Below, piece after piece: positions 1-7,880 of a DNA stretch of 64,000 nucleotides. The stretch is from contig NZ_LMIA01000010.1 of the NCBI RefSeq assembly GCF_001428565.1, forward strand, positions 306,305-370,304. Reading direction: 5' to 3'. Both the position numbers and the translations under genes were made by a program. The notes under the pieces are model-generated. The model saw only the letters and a list, made by a program, of their open reading frames with translations. It was not told the origin of the DNA and ran no database searches. Each line of letters starts with the position of its first letter. Within the stretch, counting starts at the first letter, position 1. The DNA is from Nocardioides sp. Root190 (GTDB taxonomy: Bacteria > Actinomycetota > Actinomycetes > Propionibacteriales > Nocardioidaceae).

Positions 1-61
1 CCTGGGCAGGACTCAGGTCCTCCCCGGCGACGAGCGAGCCGAGGACGTCGGGCCACGTCAT
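1..61 (-). CDS. trpD: Anthranilate phosphoribosyltransferase, N-terminal fragment
   Basis: Only the first 20 codons lie in the window; the gene runs off the left edge. Read leftward from the ATG at 61 the peptide begins MTWPDVLGSLVAGEDLS. This resembles the usual TrpD N-terminus, where a WPxVLxxLvaGedLs segment opens the first helix. TrpD transfers phosphoribose to anthranilate in tryptophan synthesis. The placement next to ctaE-qcrCAB is the same as in Mycobacterium, which supports the call. Function is inferred from a very short segment. Confidence 0.7.
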   Translation of the reverse strand, partial: MTWPDVLGSLVAGEDLSPAQ

Positions 62-83
62 CGCGGGTGCACCTCGACGAGGG

Positions 84-485
84 TCATGCCGGGACGCGGG
101 CGCGCAGCAGCGCGACGACCGCCTCGGCGAGCTGGATCGGATCGATCGGGTGCGGCACCGCCGCATCCGCGCGCGACCAGGTCGCCAGCCAGGCGTCCTG
201 CGGCCGGCCGGTGAGGACCAGCAGCGGCGGGCAGTCGTAGATCTCGTCCTTGAGCTGCTTGGCGATTCCCATGCCGCCGGCGGGGACTGCTTCGCCGTCG
301 AGGATCGCGATCGCCAGACCACCGGCGTCGAGGTGCTGGATCACCACCGGCTCGGTGGCGACCTCGACGTACTCGAGTTCCGGAAGGTCGGGATGGGGCC
401 GACGCCCCAGGGCCAGGATGACCTGCTCGCGGGTGTGCACGTCGTCGCTGTAGACGAGGACCTTCAGAGTCTTCGGGGAGGACAC
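84..485 (-). CDS. Receiver-like (CheY-fold) protein, probably degenerate
   Basis: A 133-residue protein when started at GTG 485; a longer form from GTG 554 would overlap the ctaG-like gene. The start at 485 is preferred because a TAGCAT hexamer lies 7 bases upstream. The chain has a receiver-domain layout: an acidic pair after strand 1 (YSDD), a possible phospho-acceptor Asp after strand 3 (AILDGE) and a Thr after strand 4 (VLTG). The lysine expected in the KP motif after strand 5 is missing; the sequence there reads PHPIDP. There is no output domain. It sits between ctaG and trpD, so a link to respiration is only positional. It may be a pseudo-receiver used for protein contacts. Confidence 0.6.
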   Translation of the reverse strand: MSSPKTLKVLVYSDDVHTREQVILALGRRPHPDLPELEYVEVATEPVVIQHLDAGGLAIAILDGEAVPAGGMGIAKQLKDEIYDCPPLLVLTGRPQDAWLATWSRADAAVPHPIDPIQLAEAVVALLRARVPA

Positions 486-492
486 GTCCGCG

Positions 493-498
493 ATGCTA
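493..498 (-). promoter_or_regulatory. -10 hexamer TAGCAT of the receiver-like gene
   Basis: TAGCAT followed by 7 bases and GTG 485. The hexamer contains the TAG stop codon of the upstream ctaG-like gene. The spacing predicts transcription starting at the start codon (leaderless). Confidence 0.45.
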
Positions 499-1449
499 CT
501 CGGTGTCGGTCCCGGACTGCGGGCGCTCCCCGCTGGCGGTGGCGAGTCGCTCACGGCGCTCCAGCAGGTCGAGGCGGCGGTCCTCGCGTTCGGCCTCCTT
601 CATCGAGGAGCGCACCCACTGGACGAACAGCACCACGAAGAACACGACGCCGACCAGGTCGCCGGCGCCCCAGAGGATGCCGCCGGCGAGGTTCTGGTCC
701 ACGAACGGATCCGGCAGCCAGGAGCCCATCGGCCCGTCGTGCAGCGACGGGTAGTGGTCGCCACCGAGCAGGGTCGACTGCCCCATGATCGTGACCCCCA
801 GGAAGGCGTGGAACGGCAGTGTCATCACCGTCAGCAGCACGCGGAAGGGATGCGCGACCCGTCCGGGCAGCGGATCGACGCCCACGATCGGCCAGAAGAA
901 CAGCGCGCCGACCGCGACCAGGTGGACGTGCATCATCTCGTGCACGAAGACCGAGGACAGCGAGGCGTCGTACCAACCGGAGAAGTAGAGCGCCCACGGC
1001 GAGATCACGTAGAGACCGAAGGCCAGCGGCGGGAACCCGAGGACCTTGGCGACGCGGGAGTGCAGGACGGCGAGCAGCCAGCCCCGCGGGCGTCGCGGCA
1101 GGGTCCGCAGCGCGAGGGTGACCGGTGCACCGAGCGCCAGCGAGAGAGGCACGATCATCGACAGGATCATGTGCTGGACCATGTGGACGCTCACCAGCAC
1201 GGTGTCGTACGCCGCCAGGCCCGACGACGTCGCCAGGTAGAACGCCAGCAGACCGATGCCCCAGGCCAGGGAGCGGCCGACCGGCCAGGCGTCGCCCCGC
1301 TTGCGCATCACCAGGACGCCGAGGGCGTAGAGGCCAGCTCCCCAGACCGTCACGACCAGGGGCAGCGGGGCCAGGGACCACTCGGTGAGGAGCGCCGACG
1401 CGTCGAAGCGTGGAAGGTTCTCCACCAACGCCGTCATCACGTGCCCCAC
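496..1449 (-). CDS. CtaG-family cytochrome c oxidase assembly membrane protein
   Basis: A 317-residue polytopic membrane protein of the actinobacterial CtaG (caa3_CtaG) family, thought to help copper insertion into the cytochrome c oxidase. About seven hydrophobic helices span residues 25-285. The family's conserved polar residues lie at helix edges, for example HMVQHM near residue 90 and VFVHEMMHVH near residue 165, which are candidate metal ligands. The C-terminal 35 residues are charged and cytoplasmic. GTG 1449 is preceded by a strong GAGGAGG ribosome site. It is divergent from ctaE, with 115 bases between them, consistent with shared control of oxidase genes. It is not a homologue of the periplasmic Cox11-type CtaG. 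Confidence 0.85.
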   Translation of the reverse strand: MGHVMTALVENLPRFDASALLTEWSLAPLPLVVTVWGAGLYALGVLVMRKRGDAWPVGRSLAWGIGLLAFYLATSSGLAAYDTVLVSVHMVQHMILSMIVPLSLALGAPVTLALRTLPRRPRGWLLAVLHSRVAKVLGFPPLAFGLYVISPWALYFSGWYDASLSSVFVHEMMHVHLVAVGALFFWPIVGVDPLPGRVAHPFRVLLTVMTLPFHAFLGVTIMGQSTLLGGDHYPSLHDGPMGSWLPDPFVDQNLAGGILWGAGDLVGVVFFVVLFVQWVRSSMKEAEREDRRLDLLERRERLATASGERPQSGTDTE

Positions 1450-1565
1450 GGGTGCCTCCTCAGCTCGTTCCGGTGGCCCGATCGGGGCCTGTTCGAGCGT
1501 AGGTCGTGCCCGGTGACGGGCCAGAACGGGGGGTCAAGATGCCGAGACAGACCGGAACCGCCATA

Positions 1566-2219
1566 ATGGCAACCGTGGCGATCTCAGCTTCGGCAACTCT
1601 CCCTGCCTCGCGCCTTCATGGCCAACACGACCGACCCAGCATGGTCGCGGTGGGCACCATCATCTGGTTGTCCAGCGAGCTCATGTTCTTCGCGGCCCTG
1701 TTCGCGTCCTACTTCACGATCCGGTCGGTCTCGCCGGACATGTGGGCGGACAACACCGCGCTGCTGAACGTGCCGTTCGCGAGCATCAACACGACCATCC
1801 TCGTGTTGTCCTCGTTCACGTGCCAGTTCGGCGTCTTCGCGGCCGAGCGCGGCCAGGTCGGACGCACCGGCACGCTGCTCCAGGTCAACAAGTGGGGCCT
1901 GCGCGAGTGGTTCATCCTGACCTACGTCATGGGTGCCGTCTTCGTCGGCGGCCAGGCGCTCGAGTACGCCGAGCTGATCCACCACGGCGTGACCATCCCG
2001 CACGATGGCTACGGCACGATGTTCTACCTGACCACGGGCTTCCACGGGATTCACGTGACCGGCGGTCTCATCGCCTTCCTCTTCGTCCTCGGACGCACCT
2101 ATGTCGCCAAGCGGTTCACGCACGAGCAGGCGGTCAGCGCGATCGTCGTCTCGTACTACTGGCACTTCGTCGACGTGGTGTGGATCGGTCTGTTCGCCAC
2201 GATCTACCTGATCAAGTGA
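1566..2219 (+). CDS. ctaE: Cytochrome c oxidase subunit III
   Basis: Subunit III of the aa3-type cytochrome c oxidase in the cell membrane, 217 residues from ATG 1566. Five hydrophobic helices are visible. Family hallmarks include [15 protein letters not shown] near residue 36, [10 protein letters not shown] near residue 160 and the closing [14 protein letters not shown]. It is the first gene of a rightward run ctaE-qcrC-qcrA-qcrB, so oxidase and bc1 subunits are made together, as expected for the bcc-aa3 supercomplex of Actinomycetota. Start choice is open: CATAAT at 1562-1567 is a possible -10 element that would favour a leaderless GTG start at 1575, 3 codons downstream. Confidence 0.95.
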   Translation: MATVAISASATLPASRLHGQHDRPSMVAVGTIIWLSSELMFFAALFASYFTIRSVSPDMWADNTALLNVPFASINTTILVLSSFTCQFGVFAAERGQVGRTGTLLQVNKWGLREWFILTYVMGAVFVGGQALEYAELIHHGVTIPHDGYGTMFYLTTGFHGIHVTGGLIAFLFVLGRTYVAKRFTHEQAVSAIVVSYYWHFVDVVWIGLFATIYLIK

Positions 2220-2286
2220 CGGGTGCGTCGCCGATGACGAAGAACTGTTGGAACGCCAGCCCGCTCCGGACCTGCAAGGACTGATT

Positions 2287-3189
2287 GTGCGCCTCCTGAA
2301 CCGCTCCGCCGGTCGCCTCTCGCGGCACCGCCGCGGCCCGATCGCCGGCCTCGTCGTGCTGCTGCTGGGCCTCCTGCTCACCGGTGGCCTCTACGCCGCC
2401 TTCGCGCCTGCCCAGGCAGACACCGACCAGAACAACGAAGAGCTGGTCAAGGAAGGCCGCGAGCTCTTCCTCGTCGGTTGTGCCTTCTGCCACGGCCAGA
2501 ACGGCGAGGGCGTCCTGACCCAGGGCGGCTCGCAGTACGGTCCGGCCCTGACCGACGTCGGCGCAGCTGCGGTCGACTTCCAGGTCGGCACCGGCCGCAT
2601 GCCGATGGCCCAGCCCGGCTCGCAGGCGCCCCGCAAGGAGGTCGTCTACACCGAGGAGGAGATCGCTGCCCTCTCCGCGTACGTCGCCTCCCTCGGCACC
2701 GGTCCGGCCATCCCCGACGGCGGTCTCTACGACACCGACAACCCGGGTGACCTCAACGGCGACGGCAAGCAGGACGAGGAGGACAAGGTCCTTCTGGTCG
2801 CACGGGGTGGACAGATCTTCCTCGCCAACTGCACGGCCTGCCACAACTTCGAGGGCTCCGGCGGAGCGATGCCCCGCGGCGGCTATGCCCCGAAGATCCG
2901 TGGCGTCGACTCCAAGCACATCTACGAGGCCATGCTGACCGGCCCGCAGACGATGGACACCTTCTCCGACGGCAACATCCCGCCCGAGGACAAGAAGGCG
3001 GTCATCGCCTACCTGGAGACCATCGACAAGACGCCCAGCTACAGCGGCCTGACCCTCGGCGGGCTCGGCCCGGTCAGCGAAGGCATCATCGTGTGGCTGG
3101 TCGGCATCGGCGCACTCGTCGGATTCGCGGTCTGGATTGCCGCACACACCACCCGCTCAAGCAAGAAGAAGGACGAGGCGGCAGCGTGA
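2287..3189 (+). CDS. qcrC: Diheme cytochrome c subunit of the bc1 complex
   Basis: A 300-residue membrane-anchored cytochrome cc. There is an N-terminal signal-anchor helix (about residues 15-37), two haem c motifs CAFCH (residues 65-69) and CTACH (182-186), and a C-terminal helix near 258-285 followed by a Lys-rich tail. In Actinomycetota this subunit replaces soluble cytochrome c and carries electrons directly from the bc1 complex to CtaC. GTG 2287 is chosen because the anchor helix follows closely; an upstream TTG at 2248 is possible. The stop overlaps the qcrA start as GTGA. Confidence 0.95.
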   Translation: MRLLNRSAGRLSRHRRGPIAGLVVLLLGLLLTGGLYAAFAPAQADTDQNNEELVKEGRELFLVGCAFCHGQNGEGVLTQGGSQYGPALTDVGAAAVDFQVGTGRMPMAQPGSQAPRKEVVYTEEEIAALSAYVASLGTGPAIPDGGLYDTDNPGDLNGDGKQDEEDKVLLVARGGQIFLANCTACHNFEGSGGAMPRGGYAPKIRGVDSKHIYEAMLTGPQTMDTFSDGNIPPEDKKAVIAYLETIDKTPSYSGLTLGGLGPVSEGIIVWLVGIGALVGFAVWIAAHTTRSSKKKDEAAA

Positions 3190-4286
3190 GCGACGCACAC
3201 AACAACGACGACCACGGCGGGGAGCTCGAGCCCGTCGAGCCCATCGCCGACCCGGGGCTTCCCGAACACACCTGGCGGCCGACGGATGTCGACCCCGCCA
3301 AGGAGAAGCGTGCCGAGCGTCAGGTGGCTGGTTTCTTCGGCCTCTCGGCGATCTGCACCTTCCTGTTCCTGGTCGCCTACTTCACCCTCGACATCGGTGA
3401 CAACTGGCACGTGATCGCCGGCTTCGGCGCCTCCACGATGGCCCTCGGCGCGAGCCTCGGCTTCGCCCTGCTGTTCATCGGCGTGGGCATCATCCACTGG
3501 GCCCGCAAGCTCATGGCCGACCACGAGATGGTCGAGATGCGTCACTCGGCACGCTCCGCTGACGAGGACCGCGAGACGACCCTCCAGGCGCTCAACGACG
3601 GCCTCGAGGAGTCCGGGATCGGCCGCAGGCCGCTGATCCGCAACTCGCTCCTCGGCGCCACCGGTCTGCTGGGACTTCCCGCGATCGTGCTCCTGCGCGA
3701 CCTCGGTCCGCTGCCGGGCGACAAGCTCGAGCACACGATCTGGGGCCAGGGCACCAAGGACAAGCCGATGCGCATCGTGCGTGACGGCATCTGGACGCCG
3801 ATCCTCGCCTCCGACCTCGAGATCGGCGACCTGGTCAACGCCCAGCCCGACGCCCTGAAGAACCCCGAGCGCTACGGCATCGACCCGATCGAGGTCGAGG
3901 GCATCCCGCTGCAGGTCCACAAGTCCAAGGCTTCGCTGGTCCTGCTGCGCATGAACCCCGACGACATCACCCCCGGCAAGGACGCGAAGGGCAACAGTCG
4001 CGAGAACTGGGACGTCGAGGGGATCGTCGCCTACTCCAAGATCTGCACCCACGTCGGCTGCCCGATCTCGCTGAACGAGCGCACGACCCACCACCTGCTC
4101 TGCCCGTGCCACCAGTCCACCTTCGACCTCGCCGACTCCGGCAAGGTGGTGTTCGGCCCCGCCGGTCGCCCCCTGCCGCAGCTGCCGATCTCGGTCGACG
4201 CCGAGGGCTACCTGGTTGCACAGAGCGACTTCGACGAGCCCGTCGGCCCGACCTACTGGGAGCGTGACTACTATGACCGCTGGTGA
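3186..4286 (+). CDS. qcrA: Rieske iron-sulfur subunit of the bc1 complex
   Basis: A 366-residue Rieske protein of the long actinobacterial type. An acidic cytoplasmic N-terminus precedes three hydrophobic segments (about residues 48-70, 77-103 and 155-175). The C-terminal Rieske fold binds a [2Fe-2S] cluster through CTHVGC (287-292) and CPCHQS (306-311), giving the two Cys and two His ligands. It transfers electrons from menaquinol to QcrC. GTG 3186 overlaps the qcrC stop by four bases, and the gene's end overlaps the qcrB start by 14 bases, so the three are translationally coupled. Confidence 0.95.
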   Translation: MSDAHNNDDHGGELEPVEPIADPGLPEHTWRPTDVDPAKEKRAERQVAGFFGLSAICTFLFLVAYFTLDIGDNWHVIAGFGASTMALGASLGFALLFIGVGIIHWARKLMADHEMVEMRHSARSADEDRETTLQALNDGLEESGIGRRPLIRNSLLGATGLLGLPAIVLLRDLGPLPGDKLEHTIWGQGTKDKPMRIVRDGIWTPILASDLEIGDLVNAQPDALKNPERYGIDPIEVEGIPLQVHKSKASLVLLRMNPDDITPGKDAKGNSRENWDVEGIVAYSKICTHVGCPISLNERTTHHLLCPCHQSTFDLADSGKVVFGPAGRPLPQLPISVDAEGYLVAQSDFDEPVGPTYWERDYYDRW

Positions 4287-5997
4287 CATGACCAAGGTCG
4301 CCACGACCAACGGAACCACGCCCTCCGCCCCCGCCAAGGGAGCGAACAAGGCTGGAGCCATCGCCAACTGGGCCGACGAGCGCCTGGGCCTCGGCACGAC
4401 CATGAAGAAGAACCTGCGCAAGGTCTTCCCTGACCACTGGTCCTTCATGCTCGGCGAGATCGCCCTGTGGAGCTTCGTCGTCGTCCTGCTGACCGGCGTG
4501 TTCCTCACGCTCTGGTTCGACCCGAGCATGACCGAGGTCCACTACGACGGCTCCTACGATCCGCTCCGTGGCGTGGAGATGTCCTCGGCCATGGCCTCGA
4601 CGCTGGACATCTCCTTCGACGTCCGCGGCGGTCTGCTCATGCGGCAGATGCACCACTGGGCAGCACACATCTTCATCGCCTCGATGATGATCCACATGCT
4701 CCGCGTCTACCTCACGGGTGCGTTCCGCAAGCCCCGCGAGCTGAACTGGGTCATCGGCTGCCTGCTGCTGCTCCTCGGCACGATCGAGGGCTTCACCGGC
4801 TACTCGCTCCCCGACGACCTGCTCTCCGGCACCGGCGTCCGGGCCGCGGACGGCTTCATGAAGGCCTCCCCCGTGGTCGGCACCTACATGTCGTTCTTCC
4901 TCTTCGGCGGCGAGTTCCCGGGCGACGCGATCATCCCGCGCTTCTACGTCATGCACATCCTGCTGATCCCGGGCATCCTGCTCGCGCTGATCGTGGCTCA
5001 CATGCTGCTGCTCGTCTACCACAAGCACACCCAGTGGGCCGGCCCCGGCCGCACCGAGCAGAACGTCGTCGGCTACCCGATGCTGCCGGTCTACGCCGCC
5101 AAGGCGGGCGGGTTCTTCTTCATCGTCTTCGGCACGATCGCGCTGCTCGGCGGACTGTTCTCGCTCAACCCGGTCTGGAAGTACGGGCCCTACGACCCGT
5201 CGAAGGTGACCGCGGGCTCGCAGCCCGACTGGTACATGGGCTGGCCGGACGGTCTGCTGCGGATCATCCCTGCCTGGGAGACGCACATCTTCGGGATCAA
5301 CTTCTCGTGGAACGTCATGCTGCCGATCCTGGTGGCGCCGCCGTTGCTCCTGATGGTGCTGATCGCCCTGCCGTTCCTCGAGGCGTGGATCACCGGGGAC
5401 AAGCGGGAGCACCACCTGCTCCAGCGTCCGCGGGACGTCCCGACGCGGACCGCGATCATGGTCGCGCTGATGACCTTCTACGGCCTGTCCTGGGCCGCGG
5501 GCGGCAACGACATCATCGCCATCAAGATGCACCTCAGCATCAACCAGATCACCTACTTCCTGCGCGGAGCGGTCTTCATCGGACCCGTGATCGCTTTCAT
5601 GATCACGAGGCGTTGGTGCATCTCGCTCCAGCGTCACGACGAGGGCAAGCTCCTGCACGGCTACGAGTCCGGTGTCCTGGTCCGCTCCCCCGACGGTGGG
5701 TACGCCGAGAAGCACCTCCCGCTCGCCGAGGGCACGGCCTACACGCTCACGGCCCGCGACCGCGACCTCACGCCGGAGACGGTCGAGGAGATCGAGGCCT
5801 CCGGTCTCGCCGGTCGGCAGGTTCGGCTCCGCAAGCTGCGGGCCAAGCTGCAGGAGAAGTTCTACTCCGACAACGTGCAGAAGCCGACCGCCGAGGAGCT
5901 GCACGACGCGCAGCACCACGCCGAGCACGAGCTGCACGAGCTGGAGTCCCAGATCGAGAACGGGCCGAATCGGCACGGACCGACCCCGGGTCACTGA
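4273..5997 (+). CDS. qcrB: Cytochrome b subunit of the bc1 complex
   Basis: A 574-residue cytochrome b, the quinol-oxidising core of the bcc complex and the target of Q203-type inhibitors in mycobacteria. The N-terminal b6-like half carries haem ligands in MHHWAAHIF and HMLLLVYHKH. The C-terminal half includes the PDW-type quinol-site motif (QPDWYMGW, near residue 318). A long charged tail of roughly 120 residues follows the last helix; such extensions are common in Actinomycetota. ATG 4273 lies inside the end of qcrA; ATG 4288 is an alternative. Last gene of the run, followed by a strong hairpin terminator. Confidence 0.96.
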   Translation: MTAGDMTKVATTNGTTPSAPAKGANKAGAIANWADERLGLGTTMKKNLRKVFPDHWSFMLGEIALWSFVVVLLTGVFLTLWFDPSMTEVHYDGSYDPLRGVEMSSAMASTLDISFDVRGGLLMRQMHHWAAHIFIASMMIHMLRVYLTGAFRKPRELNWVIGCLLLLLGTIEGFTGYSLPDDLLSGTGVRAADGFMKASPVVGTYMSFFLFGGEFPGDAIIPRFYVMHILLIPGILLALIVAHMLLLVYHKHTQWAGPGRTEQNVVGYPMLPVYAAKAGGFFFIVFGTIALLGGLFSLNPVWKYGPYDPSKVTAGSQPDWYMGWPDGLLRIIPAWETHIFGINFSWNVMLPILVAPPLLLMVLIALPFLEAWITGDKREHHLLQRPRDVPTRTAIMVALMTFYGLSWAAGGNDIIAIKMHLSINQITYFLRGAVFIGPVIAFMITRRWCISLQRHDEGKLLHGYESGVLVRSPDGGYAEKHLPLAEGTAYTLTARDRDLTPETVEEIEASGLAGRQVRLRKLRAKLQEKFYSDNVQKPTAEELHDAQHHAEHELHELESQIENGPNRHGPTPGH

Positions 5998-6003
5998 TCA
6001 ACG

Positions 6004-6044
6004 CTGAAGGGCGCCACTCCCCCGCGGGGAGTGGCGCCCTTCAG
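6004..6044. terminator. Perfect 19-bp hairpin after qcrB
   Basis: Arms of 19 bases (beginning CTGAAGGGCGCC) pair perfectly around a CGC loop, 6 bases after the qcrB stop, followed by GCATTTGT. It lies between convergent genes and could stop transcription from both sides. Confidence 0.85.
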
Positions 6045-6089
6045 GCATTTGTCAGCGGTGAGACCCCTACGGGCTGCGCCGAGCCGGCA

Positions 6090-7301
6090 TCAGCTCAGCG
6101 CTGAGTCCTCGACATAGCTGGGCCAGCTGATGTTCCAGTCGCCGTAGCCGTTGTCCGGCTCCATGGGACGGTCGGTGCCGACGTACTCGACGACGTCGCC
6201 GCGACGCGTCATCGAGTAGAGCCAGGCAGCGTTCTCGGTGCTCATCCCGGTGCAGCCGTGCGAGACGTTGGCGCGACCCTGCGAACCAACGGACCACGGG
6301 GCGGCGTGGATGAACTCGCCCGAGTTCGTCAGACGCATCGCCCACTTGACGTCGTTGATGTCGTAGGCCTCCGCGGAGCCAGCAGGGATGCCGACGGTCT
6401 CGGAGTTCATCCGGCGCTCCTCGAACTTCTCCATGATCACCTTCGTGCCGGAGCGGGTGATGAAACCCGCCTTGCCCGTGGTGATCGGGAGGGTACGGAG
6501 CAGCTTGCCGTTCTTGAAGACCTTCATCTGGTGGGTGCGTGCGTTGACGCGGTAGATGTGCGTGTCACCGACGGTGAAGTCGACGTCGCGGTCCTCCTGG
6601 CCGTAGATCCCGCCGCCCGCAGAGACGCCGTTGACGTCCACGTCGACGCTGACCTCGGTGCCGGCCTTCCAGTAGGACTTGGGGCGCCAGTGCGCCTCCT
6701 TGTCGCTGACCCAGCGCCACGACCCCACCTGCTTCGGCGTCGAGGTGACCCGCATGTTCTTCTCGAACGCAGGCTTGTCGCTCACCGGGAGGTCGAAGTG
6801 CACCACGACCGGCATTCCGACGCCGACGGTCTCACCGGCCAGCGGCGAGACCGAGGGATAGGTCTGCTGGTCGAGCGAGAGGGCCTGGGTCGTGAAGACG
6901 GTCTCGGTCTCGACCGGTGAGCCGTCTGCGCTCGCGGCGACCGAGGTGATCCGGTAGCGGGCACCTGGCTCGAGACGGGTGCCGGCGACCCAGCGCGCGT
7001 TGTCAGCGCTCAGGCGCCCGGTCACCTTGCCTGCCTTCGAGCTCACCGTGACCGACGTCAGCGTGCCGTCCACGGCCGCGACGCGCAGGAGGGTGTCGAC
7101 GGGGACGCCCTTGGCACCGGCCTTCACGTTGGTCTCGACGCTCGCCTTCGGCACGGCAGACGCCGTGGCCGAGGGAGCGTCGGCGTCATCGCCGGCCCCG
7201 GGGACGAACCCGGAACCGTCGCAGCCGCTCGCTGCCACTGCGAGGACAGAGAGCACGGCGAGGCCGCGGAGCAGCTGAGGGCGACGAGGGGTGGTGAACA
7301 C
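6090..7301 (-). CDS. L,D-transpeptidase lipoprotein with Ig-like domains
   Basis: A 403-residue exported protein. An N-terminal signal ending in a lipobox (VAASGC, Cys near residue 27) predicts lipid anchoring. Two Ig-like (Big_10 type) segments cover about residues 60-240. The YkuD catalytic domain follows, with HAAPWS near residue 330 and the active-site motif SHGCTGMS with Cys near 350. Such enzymes form 3-3 cross-links in peptidoglycan. GTG 7301 is preferred because TAGGCT lies six bases upstream; TTG 7307 is the alternative. It separates the qcr genes from the ctaCDF genes, so co-regulation with respiration is possible but not shown. Confidence 0.9.
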   Translation of the reverse strand: MFTTPRRPQLLRGLAVLSVLAVAASGCDGSGFVPGAGDDADAPSATASAVPKASVETNVKAGAKGVPVDTLLRVAAVDGTLTSVTVSSKAGKVTGRLSADNARWVAGTRLEPGARYRITSVAASADGSPVETETVFTTQALSLDQQTYPSVSPLAGETVGVGMPVVVHFDLPVSDKPAFEKNMRVTSTPKQVGSWRWVSDKEAHWRPKSYWKAGTEVSVDVDVNGVSAGGGIYGQEDRDVDFTVGDTHIYRVNARTHQMKVFKNGKLLRTLPITTGKAGFITRSGTKVIMEKFEERRMNSETVGIPAGSAEAYDINDVKWAMRLTNSGEFIHAAPWSVGSQGRANVSHGCTGMSTENAAWLYSMTRRGDVVEYVGTDRPMEPDNGYGDWNISWPSYVEDSALS

Positions 7302-7307
7302 CGACAA

Positions 7308-7313
7308 AGCCTA
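7308..7313 (-). promoter_or_regulatory. -10 hexamer TAGGCT of the L,D-transpeptidase gene
   Basis: TAGGCT, then six bases (TTGTCG), then GTG 7301. It predicts a leaderless transcript and helps decide the start codon. Confidence 0.5.
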
Positions 7314-7395
7314 ACTGCCGCACCCACGGATTCCCGCTCCGGAAACGCGTCGATGGCCTCACACGTGACACGCGACACGGGACACCCGCAGACGC

Positions 7396-7439
7396 ATCGA
7401 GCCGGGACACGACCCCGAAGGGTCCTGTCCCGGCTCGAT
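7396..7439 (-). terminator. Hairpin after the ctaCDF operon
   Basis: Arms of 20 bases (beginning ATCGAGCCGGGACA) pair with one mismatch around CGAA, 24 bases beyond the ctaF stop. There is no T-run, as is usual in Actinomycetota. Confidence 0.8.
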
Positions 7440-7463
7440 CAGCGACGCGTTCGCGCAGTCAGA

Positions 7464-7880
7464 TCAGTGTGCGTACTCGCCCCGGTAGTACTCGAAGATC
7501 CAGCCGGAGACGGCCAGAGCGCCGAGGACGAAGCCGATGATCATCAGCCACCAGGCCAGCACGGCCACGGCCAGCACGATGATGCCGAGGGTCGCCGAGC
7601 ACCAGAAGGGCCACCAGGAGTACGGCGGGAAGAAGCCGAGCTCGCCGGCGCCTTCGGCGATCTCGCCGTCCTTGCGGTCCTCGGGTCGGGCGTCCATCTT
7701 CGCCGCGTGGACGTAGATGTAGGCGAAGACCATGGCGCACAGCAGCGTGGTCGCGACCAGCGCCGAGGTGCCCGTCCAGTCCGCACCGGAGTCACCGGCG
7801 TCGGTGATGAGCCAGTAGGCGGGGCTGACCAGGACCAGGAAGATCGTGGTCACACCGAAGATCCATGCCTCGATCTTCAT
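7464..7880 (-). CDS. ctaF: Cytochrome c oxidase subunit IV, actinobacterial type
   Basis: A 138-residue small oxidase subunit with four hydrophobic helices (about residues 4-25, 37-57, 90-110 and 113-131) and the family ending FEYYRGEYAH. ATG 7880 overlaps the ctaD stop as ATGA, so it is translated with subunit I. In mycobacteria ctaF follows ctaC; here ctaD lies between them, giving a compact ctaC-ctaD-ctaF operon. Function in the oxidase is structural; its exact role is not known from the sequence. Confidence 0.92.
   Translation of the reverse strand: MKIEAWIFGVTTIFLVLVSPAYWLITDAGDSGADWTGTSALVATTLLCAMVFAYIYVHAAKMDARPEDRKDGEIAEGAGELGFFPPYSWWPFWCSATLGIIVLAVAVLAWWLMIIGFVLGALAVSGWIFEYYRGEYAH

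Noticed and set aside
3039..5994. Minus-strand open frames opposite qcrA and qcrB
   Set aside because: They are antisense shadows of the bc1 genes.
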